Positions 19,205 to 28,177 are shown, counted from the first letter of the stretch. The stretch is 64,000 nt of DNA from Collinsella sp. AF02-46-1 (GCF_003465825.1 NZ_QSBV01000009.1:1-64000); one strand, 5' to 3'. A program made the numbers and translations. Notes: a model not told the origin generated them from the letters alone.

Positions 19205-20449
19205 TTACTCGTAATCTTGGTAAATCTCACGCGGAGCAAGCTCCGAATGTTTGCGTTTTAAGGTCTTAGGGGCCTTATATGTGTTGCTCTCGAAGTCGAT
19301 GTACTCTGTCTGCTTGAGCAGGCGCTCAATCATCTCCTCATGATCAAACAGTTCCCAGGCCTCATGCACGGCATCGAGTTTAGCGTGCGTCTCGGGACGA
19401 CGCGGCATAAACAGCGTGCAGCAGTCGGGAGCGGCCTCAGTCGAGATATCGAAGGTACCGATCTCCTCGGCGCGCACGATGATCTCCTGCTTGTCCGAAC
19501 CGATGAGAGGACGGAACACGGGAATCTTCACGGCTTCGTTGACGGCCATGATGTTCTCAAGCGTTTGGGAGGCAACCTGCCCAAGCGATTCGCCCGTAAC
19601 GATGGCCCTGGCACCCTCGATGTGTGCAATGCGCTCAGCAACCGAATACATAATGCGGCGATACATGATCACGCGCAGGTTGCTGGGACAGGTGACCGAA
19701 ATCTCACGCTGGCAGTCGCCAAACGGCACCACGTACAGGCGGCCGATCTGGACACCCGGCTCAAGCGCACGGATGATGTCCTGCACCAGGTATTCACTCG
19801 TGTCGGGCGTCTGCGGACGACCGGAGAAATGCACCGGCACGCACACCGCGCCGCGACGCGCGAGCATCCAGGTCGCCACCGGAGAATCGATACCCGACGA
19901 CAGCAGCGTCACGACCTTGCCGGCAGAACCCACCGGAAGGCCGCCAACGCCGCGCTGGGAGCGCGCATACACGTAGACACTACCCTGAACCACCAGAACG
20001 TGCACCATCGCGTCGGGGTCGTGCATCTGGACCTTTTTATCGGGAAACGCCTCACACAGCACCTCGCCAACCTGTCGATTGATATCGATCGAGGTGAGCT
20101 CATAGTCAGTATTGGAGCGCTTGGCGTGCACCTTAAACGAATCGAAGGAACCAAACTCGCGCAGCGCCTTCACAGCGGCGGCGCAGTACTCCTGCGGGTC
20201 GCGGTTGGTGTGATACGCCAAAGACACACGGGCAACGCCGGGGACGGTGCGGATGACACGCGCCGCCTCGTCGGCCTGATGCTCGTTAAAGGTCACGAGG
20301 ATATAACCGGAAATTCGAGACACGGCGTTCACGGAAAAGGCGGCCAAGGCCGCCTTGATGTTATCCATGAGGATATGCTCAAAATGTGCGCGGTTCTTGC
20401 CCTTCAGCCCAACCTCGTGATAGTGGACTAGGCAGACGCGAGCCGCCAT
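19205..20449 (-). CDS. thiI: tRNA 4-thiouridine synthase ThiI (no rhodanese domain)
   Basis: ATP-dependent sulfurtransferase that makes s4U8 in tRNA and can feed thiazole synthesis; 414 aa. An N-terminal ferredoxin-like plus THUMP region (about 1-170) is followed by a PP-loop domain with LLSSGIDSPVATWML (about 185). There is no C-terminal rhodanese extension, as in Gram-positive ThiI, which receives sulfur from a dedicated cysteine desulfurase; none is nearby. The ATG directly follows the rpoZ stop. The frame is complete. Confidence 0.93.
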   Translation of the reverse strand: MAARVCLVHYHEVGLKGKNRAHFEHILMDNIKAALAAFSVNAVSRISGYILVTFNEHQADEAARVIRTVPGVARVSLAYHTNRDPQEYCAAAVKALREFGSFDSFKVHAKRSNTDYELTSIDINRQVGEVLCEAFPDKKVQMHDPDAMVHVLVVQGSVYVYARSQRGVGGLPVGSAGKVVTLLSSGIDSPVATWMLARRGAVCVPVHFSGRPQTPDTSEYLVQDIIRALEPGVQIGRLYVVPFGDCQREISVTCPSNLRVIMYRRIMYSVAERIAHIEGARAIVTGESLGQVASQTLENIMAVNEAVKIPVFRPLIGSDKQEIIVRAEEIGTFDISTEAAPDCCTLFMPRRPETHAKLDAVHEAWELFDHEEMIERLLKQTEYIDFESNTYKAPKTLKRKHSELAPREIYQDYE

Positions 20450-20731
20450 TTAGGCTTCAGCAACCTTGTGGCCGAGCGCCTTCTCGTAACGGGCCTCGTC
20501 GTAAGAGATGTCGCCGTCGACAATCTCGTCCATAGCCATCGAGATGGTATCGGCACCGGAAAGCCCGATGGTGATGTCATCAACATCCTGGACGGCAAGC
20601 ACGCGGTTGTGCTGGCCACGCAGCATGCTATTGATGTCGCAGGCGCGCTTGGAGGCAAGCGAAGCGAGCAGGAAGCGGTTGTGATCGGTCTTCTCCAGAA
20701 GATCGTCAATGCAAGGCTTTACAACGGACAC
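20450..20731 (-). CDS. rpoZ: RNA polymerase omega subunit
   Basis: Small subunit that stabilises beta-prime during RNA polymerase assembly; 93 aa. The family core IDDLLEKTDHNRFLLASLASKRACDIN is split over residues 8-34. The start is GTG with a weak GAGGT upstream. Order mihF-gmk-rpoZ is characteristic of actinobacteria. The thiI start follows the stop codon without a gap. Confidence 0.93.
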   Translation of the reverse strand: MSVVKPCIDDLLEKTDHNRFLLASLASKRACDINSMLRGQHNRVLAVQDVDDITIGLSGADTISMAMDEIVDGDISYDEARYEKALGHKVAEA

Positions 20732-20736
20732 GGACC

Positions 20737-21306
20737 TCAGATCCTTTCATGCATATCGAGAACGCGAACGAGCTCATCGGTCGCGCGGTCGAGATCGTCA
20801 TTCACCACGACGTCGTCGTAGCGGTCGGCAAGGGCAAGCTCATCGGCAGCGTTTGCCATACGCAGCTCAATCGTCTCGGGCGTCTCGGTACCGCGACCGA
20901 CTAGACGCTCGCGGAGCACCTCAAGCGAAGGCGGCTTGATAAAGATCAGCACGGCCTCGGGGAAACGCTCCTTCACCTGCAGGGCGCCCTGGACATCGAT
21001 CTCCAAAATCAGAGACGAGCCCGAGGCGAGCTTGGATGTGACCTCGCTCACCAACGTGCCGTAGCAGTTACCGTGGACCTCGGCCCACTCAACAAACTCA
21101 CCGTTTGCCACGCGGCGGTCGAACTCCTCGCGCGTCAGAAAAAAGTAGTTGACGCCGTCGACCTCACCTTTGCGTGGTGCTCGCGTGGTAGCCGAAACCG
21201 TCAGACCCAGGTTCGAGCGGCGCTCGCGCACACGAGTGACGAGCGTACCCTTGCCTGCGCCTGACGGTCCAGAAATCACAAAGAGCTTGGAATCCTGAGC
21301 GCTCAC
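20737..21306 (-). CDS. gmk: Guanylate kinase
   Basis: Phosphorylates GMP to GDP with ATP; 189 aa, about the normal length. P-loop GPSGAGKG lies near residue 13, the GMP-binding region contains SATTRAPRKGEVDGVNYFF, and a Lid follows. The start is GTG immediately after the mihF stop (TAA-GTG), suggesting translational coupling; no separate strong ribosome site is visible. Confidence 0.97.
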   Translation of the reverse strand: MSAQDSKLFVISGPSGAGKGTLVTRVRERRSNLGLTVSATTRAPRKGEVDGVNYFFLTREEFDRRVANGEFVEWAEVHGNCYGTLVSEVTSKLASGSSLILEIDVQGALQVKERFPEAVLIFIKPPSLEVLRERLVGRGTETPETIELRMANAADELALADRYDDVVVNDDLDRATDELVRVLDMHERI

Positions 21307-21615
21307 TTATTTGGTCAGCTGCTCGAGGAGCTGCTCGCGCTGACGGACACCGAGGCCCTGGACGCGACGAGTAGCGGAGATACCGAGCTCCTCCATGATC
21401 TTGGCGGCCTTGGCCTTGCCATAACCGGGGAGAGACTCGATGAGGGTGGAAACCTTCATGCGGGAAGCGATGGGGTCATCGGAGTTGAGCACGGACTCGA
21501 GGGACTTCTCGCCCTTCTTGATCTGCTCGCGAAGCTCAGCGCGGGCGTGACGTGCGGCAGCAGCCTTCTCAAGAGCCTGCTTGCGCTGCTCGTCGGTAAG
21601 CTGAGGGAGTGCCAT
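21307..21615 (-). CDS. mihF: Actinobacterial integration host factor (mIHF)
   Basis: Nucleoid-associated DNA-bending protein restricted to actinobacteria; 102 aa. The C-terminal helix-two-turn-helix DNA-binding core LIESLPGYGKAKAAKIMEEL is visible, with a Lys/Arg-rich N-terminal helix. GGAGG lies 5-6 nt before the chosen ATG. It heads the mihF-gmk-rpoZ-thiI group. This gene is one of the better taxonomic markers in the window. Confidence 0.93.
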   Translation of the reverse strand: MALPQLTDEQRKQALEKAAAARHARAELREQIKKGEKSLESVLNSDDPIASRMKVSTLIESLPGYGKAKAAKIMEELGISATRRVQGLGVRQREQLLEQLTK

Positions 21616-21656
21616 TCGTACCTCCAAATAGTTGGGTTATATCTGATTCAATAATT

Positions 21657-21688
21657 GGCATTTTAGCACGTAGAACGTACAAAATGCC
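21657..21688 (-). promoter_or_regulatory. mihF promoter with overlapping dyad
   Basis: An imperfect 32-bp dyad: GGCATTTT and AAAATGCC outside, ACGT on each side of a 3-nt centre. On the minus strand its proximal arm contains TGC-TAAAAT, an extended -10 element, so a protein bound here would cover the mihF promoter. A second possible promoter (TTGCAC, 17-bp spacer, TAACCT) lies just upstream. Confidence 0.45.
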
Positions 21689-21751
21689 TAATCGCGGCTC
21701 CATAGGTTAGACGATACCCGCAAAAAGTGCAATATACTGCGCCCAAAGTTA

Positions 21752-21809
21752 AGCCCCTGACCTGCGATTCCACACAAAGGATGGGAAAGTTTACGCAGGC
21801 ACAGGGGCT
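21752..21809. terminator. Long interrupted hairpin between pyrF and mihF
   Basis: AGCCCCTG pairs with CAGGGGCT (8 bp) and, inside an asymmetric loop, CCTGCG pairs with CGCAGG (6 bp), with a further TTCC/GGAA near the tip. Weak T-runs follow on both strands (TTAACTTT on minus, ATTTTG on plus). It may terminate the pyr operon or form the 5' leader of mihF. Confidence 0.45.
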
Positions 21810-21854
21810 ATTTTGTGCTAATGAGACCCAAAAGTGGTGACTTAGGGGAATCTT

Positions 21855-22571
21855 TTACGCAACGTTTTCGACCAGCTCGGCGACGATGGCGTCAAAGGCG
21901 GCAACCGGATCGTCGGCACCGGTGATGGGACGGCCCACCACAATGTGGCTTGCGCCACGCTCGATAGCCTGGGAAGGCGTCGCCACGCGGGACTGGTCAC
22001 CAAGGGCGGCACCCACCGGACGCACACCCGGAGTCACGATCAGGGCATCAGGACCCAGCAGCTCACGCATGTCGTGAGCCTCCATCGGTGAGCACACGAT
22101 GCCATCGATGCCGTTGGTCTGGGCAAGCTTTGCCAGACGGGCGGCTTCCTCGGCAACGGGAGACTCGACGCCGATCTCGCTCAAGGCATCCTGATTCATG
22201 CTCGTGAGCACGGTGATGGCGACGAGCTTGGCGCGGTCCTCACGCGCCTCCTCGGCACCCTCGCGGCAGGCAGCGAGCATAGCACCCGAGCCCAGGCCGT
22301 GGACCGAAAGCAGGTCGGCACCGGCAAGCGAGGCCGAGCGGGCAGCGCCGCGCACCTGATGCGGAATGTCATGGAACTTAAGGTCGAGGAAGACCTTAAA
22401 GCCAAGGTCCTTAAAGGTCTTGACGATCTGGGGACCCTCAGCGTAATAGAGCGTCATGCCGACCTTGAGCCAGGCGGCATGGCCCGAAAGCTCGTGGGCG
22501 AGCTCGAGCGCGCGCTCACGGTCGCAGTCGAGGGCGACGATAACACGGTCGCGGGCATCATTCTCTAGCAT
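21855..22571 (-). CDS. pyrF: Orotidine-5'-phosphate decarboxylase (type 1)
   Basis: Last step of UMP synthesis, decarboxylating OMP; 238 aa. The catalytic motif DLKFHDIPHQV (about 64-74) holds the Asp-Lys-Asp array, and the phosphate-binding VVGRPIT lies near the C-terminus. It is the short subtype typical of bacteria, unlike the type 2 enzyme of mycobacteria. The ATG overlaps the pyrD stop by 7 nt. It ends the pyr operon. Confidence 0.96.
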   Translation of the reverse strand: MLENDARDRVIVALDCDRERALELAHELSGHAAWLKVGMTLYYAEGPQIVKTFKDLGFKVFLDLKFHDIPHQVRGAARSASLAGADLLSVHGLGSGAMLAACREGAEEAREDRAKLVAITVLTSMNQDALSEIGVESPVAEEAARLAKLAQTNGIDGIVCSPMEAHDMRELLGPDALIVTPGVRPVGAALGDQSRVATPSQAIERGASHIVVGRPITGADDPVAAFDAIVAELVENVA

Positions 22572-23488
22572 TCGAAAGCACCCACCAGCTCGTTGATGTC
22601 CTTTACGCCCTGGGACTCGGCCCAGGCCTCGAGCTCATGCGCGATCTTAAGCGAAGCGCACGGATCGACGAAGTTGGCCATGCCGACCGACACGCAGGTG
22701 GCGCCGGCCAGGATAAACTCAGCCGCATCCTCGCCAGTCATGACACCGCCGACACCGTTGATGGGGATATCGACGGCCTGGGCAACCTCCCAGACCATGC
22801 GCACGGCGATGTGGTGGCACAGCGGGCCCGAAAGGCCGCCCTTGGGCTTGGCCACGCGGGACTTGCGGGTATGGACGTCGATGGCCATGCCCTGGATGGA
22901 GTTGATGACCGAAAGGCCGTCGGCGCCGGCAGCCTCGAGGGCCTTGGCGATCTCGGCGACGTTGACCGGCGCCATCTTCACGAACAGCGGCTTATCGGTC
23001 ACCTTGCGGCAAGCAGCCATAACGGAAGAGGCGCCCTCGGGCGTGGAGCCCATGGCGGCACCGCCGGCGGCGATATTAGGGCAGCTCACGTTGATCTCGT
23101 AGCCGGCAGCCCAGGGGCACAGCTCGACATACATCTCGAGTGCGCGGACAAACTCGTCAACGGAGTGCCCGGCAACCTGGCAAATGACCTGGCAACCGTC
23201 CTTGGACAGCTGCTCGAGCCACGGGCCGGACTCACGGGCAAAGGCGGCGACACCGGGGTTCTGCAGTCCCACGGAGTTGATCATACCGCCAGGAATCTCG
23301 GCCATGCGAGGCGCAGGGTTGCCCGGCCAGGGCTCGGCGGCACAGCCCTTGGTGGTAATGGCGCCCAGCTGGGAAACATCGAAGAAATTCTGGAACTGCC
23401 AACCGTAGCCGAAGGTACCGGCTGCGGTGTTGATGGGGTTCTGCATCTTGACGCCGCCGAAATCGACGGCCATGTTCACGGTACCCAC
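22565..23488 (-). CDS. pyrD: Dihydroorotate dehydrogenase B, catalytic subunit
   Basis: FMN enzyme oxidising dihydroorotate to orotate, working as a complex with PyrK and using NAD; 307 aa from the chosen start. FMN-barrel text such as INTAAGTFGYGW, NVSCPN (with the class 1 catalytic Cys region) and GVGGVMTGEDAAEFI is visible. I choose GTG at 23488, which shares a base with the pyrK stop (TAGTG) and has AAGGTGG 9 nt upstream; ATG at 23473 is the alternative. pyrK-pyrD pairing marks class 1B, an anaerobe-compatible enzyme. Confidence 0.95.
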   Translation of the reverse strand: MGTVNMAVDFGGVKMQNPINTAAGTFGYGWQFQNFFDVSQLGAITTKGCAAEPWPGNPAPRMAEIPGGMINSVGLQNPGVAAFARESGPWLEQLSKDGCQVICQVAGHSVDEFVRALEMYVELCPWAAGYEINVSCPNIAAGGAAMGSTPEGASSVMAACRKVTDKPLFVKMAPVNVAEIAKALEAAGADGLSVINSIQGMAIDVHTRKSRVAKPKGGLSGPLCHHIAVRMVWEVAQAVDIPINGVGGVMTGEDAAEFILAGATCVSVGMANFVDPCASLKIAHELEAWAESQGVKDINELVGAFEC

Positions 23489-24279
23489 TAGAAGACCACC
23501 ACCTTGGAAGCATCGAACACGGGGCCGCACATGCAGGCGCCCTTCATACCGTCGACCGTCTCGACATTGCAGGTGTTGCAGGCGCCAAAGCCGCAGCTCA
23601 TCATGCGCTCGAGCGACACCTCGCAGTACGCACCGGCCTCAGCGGCAGCGGCGGCGACTTTCTTCATCATGACGGCGGGGCCGCAGCTGGCCACGTAGTC
23701 GTAGCCGCCCTCGCCAAGCAGTTCTGCGGCAGGATCGGTGCAAAAACCGTGCGTGCCGAGCGAACCGTCGTCGGTGCACACGTTAACCGTGGCGCCCAGC
23801 GCGCGGAACTCATCGACACCCACGACTTTGGAAGCGGTGCCAAAGCCCAGGCACACGTCCACATCAACACCCTGCTCGGCAAGCATGCCGGCAAGACACA
23901 GCACAGGCGGAACGCCGATGCCACCGGCGACGAGCAGTGCCTTCCTGGTGCCCTCGGGTACCATCCAGCCACGGCCACCGGGGCCCAACAGGTTAGAGGT
24001 GGAGCCAGGGCCCATCTGGGACAAACGGCGGGTATCGTCGCCCACGACGGCGTACCACAGCTCGACGGTGCCAGCCTCGGCGTCGGCGCGGTAGAAACTC
24101 AAGGGCACACGAAGCAGAGAAGACGCATCGCCGGGGACGGCGATGTTCACAAACTGACCGGGCTTGAGCGCACTTGCAAGCTTGGGGGCCGAGATGACGA
24201 GCGAGAAGATGCCGTCGGCGATCTCCCGGTTCGAGACGACCTCGAAGTCGTGCATGCGTGCAGTGGAAGGTGTGGGCAT
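23488..24279 (-). CDS. pyrK: Dihydroorotate dehydrogenase B, electron-transfer subunit
   Basis: FAD and 2Fe-2S protein that passes electrons from PyrD to NAD+; 263 aa. A ferredoxin-reductase-type FAD domain (about 10-105; LRVPLSFY), an NAD-binding domain (LLVAGGIGVPPV) and a C-terminal cluster motif MSCGFGACNTC followed by CMCG supply four Fe-S cysteines. The ATG has GGAG 5 nt upstream. A hairpin lies in the 92-nt gap after pyrC. Confidence 0.95.
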   Translation of the reverse strand: MPTPSTARMHDFEVVSNREIADGIFSLVISAPKLASALKPGQFVNIAVPGDASSLLRVPLSFYRADAEAGTVELWYAVVGDDTRRLSQMGPGSTSNLLGPGGRGWMVPEGTRKALLVAGGIGVPPVLCLAGMLAEQGVDVDVCLGFGTASKVVGVDEFRALGATVNVCTDDGSLGTHGFCTDPAAELLGEGGYDYVASCGPAVMMKKVAAAAAEAGAYCEVSLERMMSCGFGACNTCNVETVDGMKGACMCGPVFDASKVVVF

Positions 24280-24326
24280 AGACGCTCCAATCCCCCATGC
24301 GGTTGCATGGTCTAAACGAACAGAAA

Positions 24327-24351
24327 GCGCGGCACCGCAAGGGCGCCGCGC
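24327..24351 (-). other. Intercistronic hairpin between pyrC and pyrK
   Basis: Ten base pairs (GCGCGGCGCC with GGTGCCGCGC, one G-U pair) and a 5-nt loop, followed on the minus strand by TTTCTGTT. It may be a leaky terminator or an mRNA-stability element within the operon. Confidence 0.5.
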
Positions 24352-24371
24352 ACAAAAGCGATAAGGCTATG

Positions 24372-25661
24372 CTAGCAGATGCAGCCGTCGGCGAGCGTCT
24401 GCTTGCCACCGACAAATACATCGGTGGCACGACCGGTGAGCGTGCGGCCGGCAAAACCGGAGTTCTCGGCGCGCGACTCGTAACCGTCCTCGCCAACCGT
24501 CCAGGTTGCGGAGGGGTCGAACACGGTCAGGTCGGCGACAGAGCCCGCCTTGACCTGAACCTGATCGAGGCCCAGAATCTCACGCGGCTTGATGGCCATG
24601 AGCTCGACCATGCGGCTCACGCTCATCTTGCCCGTGTTGACCAGCTCAGTGAGCACGAGCGACAGCGAAGTCTCGAGGCCAATCATTCCAAAGGGCGCGA
24701 GCTCGAACTCGCGGGCCTTCTCCCACGGGGTGTGGGGAGCGTGGTCGGTAACGATAGCGTCGACGGTACCGTCGATGACACCCTGACGGATGGCCTCGGC
24801 ATCCTCGTCGGTGCGCAGCGGCGGATTGACCTTGAGCGAGGTGTTGTAGGTCTCGTCCAGGTCGTTCTCGGTCAGGAACATGTGGTGCGGGGTAGCCTCG
24901 CAGGTCACCTGGACACCGGCAGCCTTACCGGCACGCACGAGCTCCAGGCCATGAGCGGTGGAGATGTGCTGGATGTGCAGCTTGGCACCGGTCAGCTTGG
25001 CAATCTCGATGTCGCGGGCGATCTGGAGCTCCTCGCCGGCAGCCGGCCAGCCCTCGAGGGCCAGACGGGTCGAGACCTTGCCCTCGTTGATCTGGCCGTG
25101 GCCGACCAGGTCCTCGTCCTGGCAGTGGCTCATAAAGACCTTGCCGAACATCTTGCCGTAGTCCATGCAGCGACGGAGCATGCCCGCGCCCTGCACGCCA
25201 CGACCGTCGTCGGTGAAGGCGACGGCGCCGTGGGCGACCATATCGCCCATCTCGGACATAGCCTCGCCCTTAAGACCGCGGGTCATGGCGCCCGACGGAT
25301 AGACGCGGCAGTGACCGACCTCGGCAGCGCGGGACTTGACGAACTCCACGACGGTGCCGTTATCGGTGACGGGATCGGTGTTGGGCATGGCGCACACGCC
25401 GGTGAAGCCGCCCTTGGCAGCAGCGCGAGTGCCACTCTCGATGTCCTCTTTGACCTCGTAGCCAGGCTCGCGCAGATGCACGTGCATATCCACCAGGCCG
25501 GGGACGAGATACTTGCCGGAAAGGTCGCGGACCTCGGCTCCCTCGACGGCGAGATTCTCGCCGACCTCGGCGATCTTATCGCCGTCAATCAGGACGTCAA
25601 CGACACCGTCAAGCTCGACGGACGGGTCGACGACGTGGGCATTCTTAAGAAGCAAGGCCAT
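24372..25661 (-). CDS. pyrC: Dihydroorotase (class I, PyrC/AllB type)
   Basis: Zinc amidohydrolase that cyclises carbamoyl aspartate to dihydroorotate; 429 aa, the long class I form. Metal motif DMHVHLREPG (His-x-His), a metal His in FMSHCQDED, HIQHIST, and the catalytic Asp in TDHAPHT are all present. The ATG of MALLLKN is chosen because GGAGG lies 8 nt upstream. It begins 17 nt inside the end of pyrB. Confidence 0.95.
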   Translation of the reverse strand: MALLLKNAHVVDPSVELDGVVDVLIDGDKIAEVGENLAVEGAEVRDLSGKYLVPGLVDMHVHLREPGYEVKEDIESGTRAAAKGGFTGVCAMPNTDPVTDNGTVVEFVKSRAAEVGHCRVYPSGAMTRGLKGEAMSEMGDMVAHGAVAFTDDGRGVQGAGMLRRCMDYGKMFGKVFMSHCQDEDLVGHGQINEGKVSTRLALEGWPAAGEELQIARDIEIAKLTGAKLHIQHISTAHGLELVRAGKAAGVQVTCEATPHHMFLTENDLDETYNTSLKVNPPLRTDEDAEAIRQGVIDGTVDAIVTDHAPHTPWEKAREFELAPFGMIGLETSLSLVLTELVNTGKMSVSRMVELMAIKPREILGLDQVQVKAGSVADLTVFDPSATWTVGEDGYESRAENSGFAGRTLTGRATDVFVGGKQTLADGCIC

Positions 25662-26589
25662 TATCGGCACCTCCAAGCAGCAGATACAGGATAGCCATAC
25701 GCACGCAGATACCGGCGTAGACCTGCTCCAGGATGACGGAGCGTTGCGGGTGGTCGGCCATATAGGAGTCGAACTCGACGCCGCGGTTGATGGGGCCCGG
25801 GTGACAGATGATCGCGTCGGGCTTCATGAGCTTCTCGCGGTCCTTGGTCAGGCCGAAGAGCTTGTGGTACTCACGAATGGTCGGGAACGGGGCACCCTCG
25901 AGGCGCTCCTGCTGCACGCGCAGCATGTAGACGACGTCCAGCTCGGGCAGGACGGAATCGAGGTCGCTCGTCACGTGGTCGCAGCCCAGGACCTCGGGCG
26001 CCGGCGGCAGCAGCGTGCCGGGGGCGACGGCGTAGGTCTCGCAGCCCATGATCTTAAGGGCGGGGATCAGCGAGCCGCAGACACGGGAGTGCGCGATATC
26101 GCCGACGACGGCGACCTTCAGACCGTGGAAGTCGCCCTTGTGCTCCCAGATGGTGTACAGGTCGAGCAGGGCCTGCGTGGGGTGGTTGTGCTTGCCGTCG
26201 CCGGCGCAGATGACGCTCGCGGGCGAGTTCTGCGTGACGATGTAGGGCGCGCCGGCGTGCTTGTCGCGCACGACGATGCAGTCGATCTTATAGGCGTTGA
26301 GGGTCTCGACGGTATCGACGAGGCTCTCGCCCTTGACCGTGGAGGTCGAAGAGCCGCCAAAGTTGAGGCTGTCGGCCGAAAGACGCTTCTCGGCGAGCTC
26401 GAAGGAGCTGCGCGTGCGCGTCGAGGGCTCGTTAAACATGTTGACGATGGTCTTGCCCTTGAGCGTGGGGACCTTCTTGATCGCACGCTCGTTGACCTCG
26501 GAGAACGCCTTGGCGGTCTCGAGGATGAGCTTGATGTCCTCTTCGGAGTACTCGGTAATGTCGATCAGGTGCTTATGGTTGAACGCCAC
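25645..26589 (-). CDS. pyrB: Aspartate carbamoyltransferase catalytic chain
   Basis: Committed step of pyrimidine synthesis, joining carbamoyl phosphate and aspartate; about 314 aa. The carbamoyl phosphate loop STRTRSSFE and HPTQALLDLYT are visible, as is VRVQ-like RVQQERLEGAP. I favour GTG at 26589 (AFNHKHLIDIT follows), because the upstream GTG at 26601 overlaps the GGGAGG ribosome site. No pyrI regulatory chain is present, so feedback by CTP is unlikely; control is through the leader. Confidence 0.94.
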   Translation of the reverse strand: MAFNHKHLIDITEYSEEDIKLILETAKAFSEVNERAIKKVPTLKGKTIVNMFNEPSTRTRSSFELAEKRLSADSLNFGGSSTSTVKGESLVDTVETLNAYKIDCIVVRDKHAGAPYIVTQNSPASVICAGDGKHNHPTQALLDLYTIWEHKGDFHGLKVAVVGDIAHSRVCGSLIPALKIMGCETYAVAPGTLLPPAPEVLGCDHVTSDLDSVLPELDVVYMLRVQQERLEGAPFPTIREYHKLFGLTKDREKLMKPDAIICHPGPINRGVEFDSYMADHPQRSVILEQVYAGICVRMAILYLLLGGADNGLAS

Positions 26590-26593
26590 GGTA

Positions 26594-27190
<597 letters not shown>

Positions 27191-27226
27191 TCACATGTCT
27201 TGACTGCTGACACAGTCAAAAAAATA

Positions 27227-27314
27227 GATGCCCGACCGCTCAAAGCGGACCAGACACCCACAGGAAGGGCTGCTCTTTGGCAGCTATGTAATTCCATGTG
27301 GGTATCTCGTACCC
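27227..27314 (-). promoter_or_regulatory. pyr operon transcription attenuator
   Basis: On the minus-strand transcript three structures exclude each other. The terminator hairpin (27227-27258) is followed by seven T residues (27218-27224). The antiterminator pairs 27292-27306 with 27253-27266 (14 bp with one mismatch, and a GCTGC/GCAGC hairpin inside), using the first arm of the terminator. An upstream GGGTA/TACCC hairpin (27300-27314) can capture the antiterminator's 5' arm. This is the logic of PyrR control, although the small loop CGAGA does not match the Bacillus binding-loop consensus well. Confidence 0.75.
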
Positions 27315-27566
27315 CTTTAATGGTCAAGGGATAGTGTAGCCAACCTTGAGCTTAATTGCGAGCATAAATACAGAGCAATCCGTAAACGGAGCCCTACGCT
27401 CAATAAACCTATATATATTTGTGGGACGAGCTTGAAAACCTTGTTGCGAGCTGGCATAATCCCCCCTGCTGCACGCAAATCGGATCTACGTCCAGGGCCG
27501 TAGCGTGGGCACTATCGCCAAAAGAGGAATATCTCTGTGTAGATTGCGCACAGGGAGTGACTTCTG
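27315..27566. other. Divergent intergenic region pyrR / rpmB
   Basis: About 250 bp without a gene between the pyr leader and the rpmB promoter. It must contain the pyr promoter; TACACT near 27335 on the minus strand is a possible -10 but is weak. An AT-rich run TATATATATT lies near 27410. I see no further open frame or RNA gene. Confidence 0.5.
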
Positions 27567-27575
27567 TGCTATAGT
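27567..27575 (+). promoter_or_regulatory. rpmB promoter, extended -10
   Basis: TGC-TATAGT lies 54 nt before the rpmB ATG. TTGCGC upstream has a 20-bp spacer, too long for a standard -35, so the extended TGn probably carries recognition. Confidence 0.55.
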
Positions 27576-27629
27576 TCAGGCTTGTTTGTTAACGCGACAT
27601 GTTCGTTTGTCGCCCAAGGAGGGTCAGTT

Positions 27630-27818
27630 ATGTCCAAAGTTTGCGAAGTTTGCGGTAAGCACCCCGTTGCCGGTCGCTCCATCAGCCACTCTCACCGCGT
27701 CACCAACCGTAAGTTCCGCCCCAACATCCAGCGCGTCTACGTCGTCGTCGATGGTCACCGTCGCAAGATGAACGTTTGCTCCACCTGCCTCAAGTCCGGC
27801 AAGGTTGCGCGCTCCTAA
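27630..27818 (+). CDS. rpmB: 50S ribosomal protein L28 (zinc-ribbon form)
   Basis: Large-subunit protein, 62 aa. The start MSKVCEVCGKHP follows AAGGAGGG by 6-7 nt. CxxC near residues 4-7 and CSTC near the C-terminus make this the zinc-binding (C+) variant. Bacteria often keep a cysteine-free paralogue that is released under Zur during zinc starvation; none is in this window. It has its own promoter and terminator on the plus strand. Confidence 0.96.
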   Translation: MSKVCEVCGKHPVAGRSISHSHRVTNRKFRPNIQRVYVVVDGHRRKMNVCSTCLKSGKVARS

Positions 27819-27886
27819 ATAAGGTCTTAACAACCAGTACCTCGGACTCTCCGGGTCAAAGACCTCGCGTTCATATAGAACTTACC

Positions 27887-27919
27887 AAAGGCGTCCTCCC
27901 CCACGGAGGGCGCCTTTTT
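27887..27919 (+). terminator. Intrinsic terminator of rpmB
   Basis: AAAGGCGTCCTCC pairs with GGAGGGCGCCTTT (one G-U), 5-nt loop, TTTTT tail. The transposase remnant element begins 2 bp after the T-run. Confidence 0.9.
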
Positions 27920-27920
27920 G

Positions 27921-28177
27921 CACTCATTGGGGACAGACTTACATGAGTGTTTGCAGATGTCAAAGGAATCATAGCCCAGCTGATATGCCTTGAAGCTTGA
28001 CCAGCGGTACGCATCGAGCGAGTCGAGCGCGCCTTTCACAGGATTGAGATGGATATAATCGAGCAACTGGACCGCCTGCGTGTCCGACTCGACCGCGACC
28101 CGCGAATAGCGATTGTCAAACAGGTGCCCCGTTCTCCCCGTTTTCCCATTGAAATACTCATATAAGTCTGTCCCCAA
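27921..28177 (-). pseudogene. REP-associated tyrosine transposase (RAYT, Y1/HUH) C-terminal fragment
   Basis: The translated segment contains the family block YEYFNGKTGRTGHLFDNRYS, then LDYIHLNPVKGALD and YRWSSFKAY, typical of the half after the catalytic tyrosine of TnpA_REP proteins. The N-terminal half with the HUH metal motif is missing. The open frame runs past the element to 27827 into rpmB's terminator, where it encodes unrelated residues. It cannot be active by itself. Confidence 0.75.
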
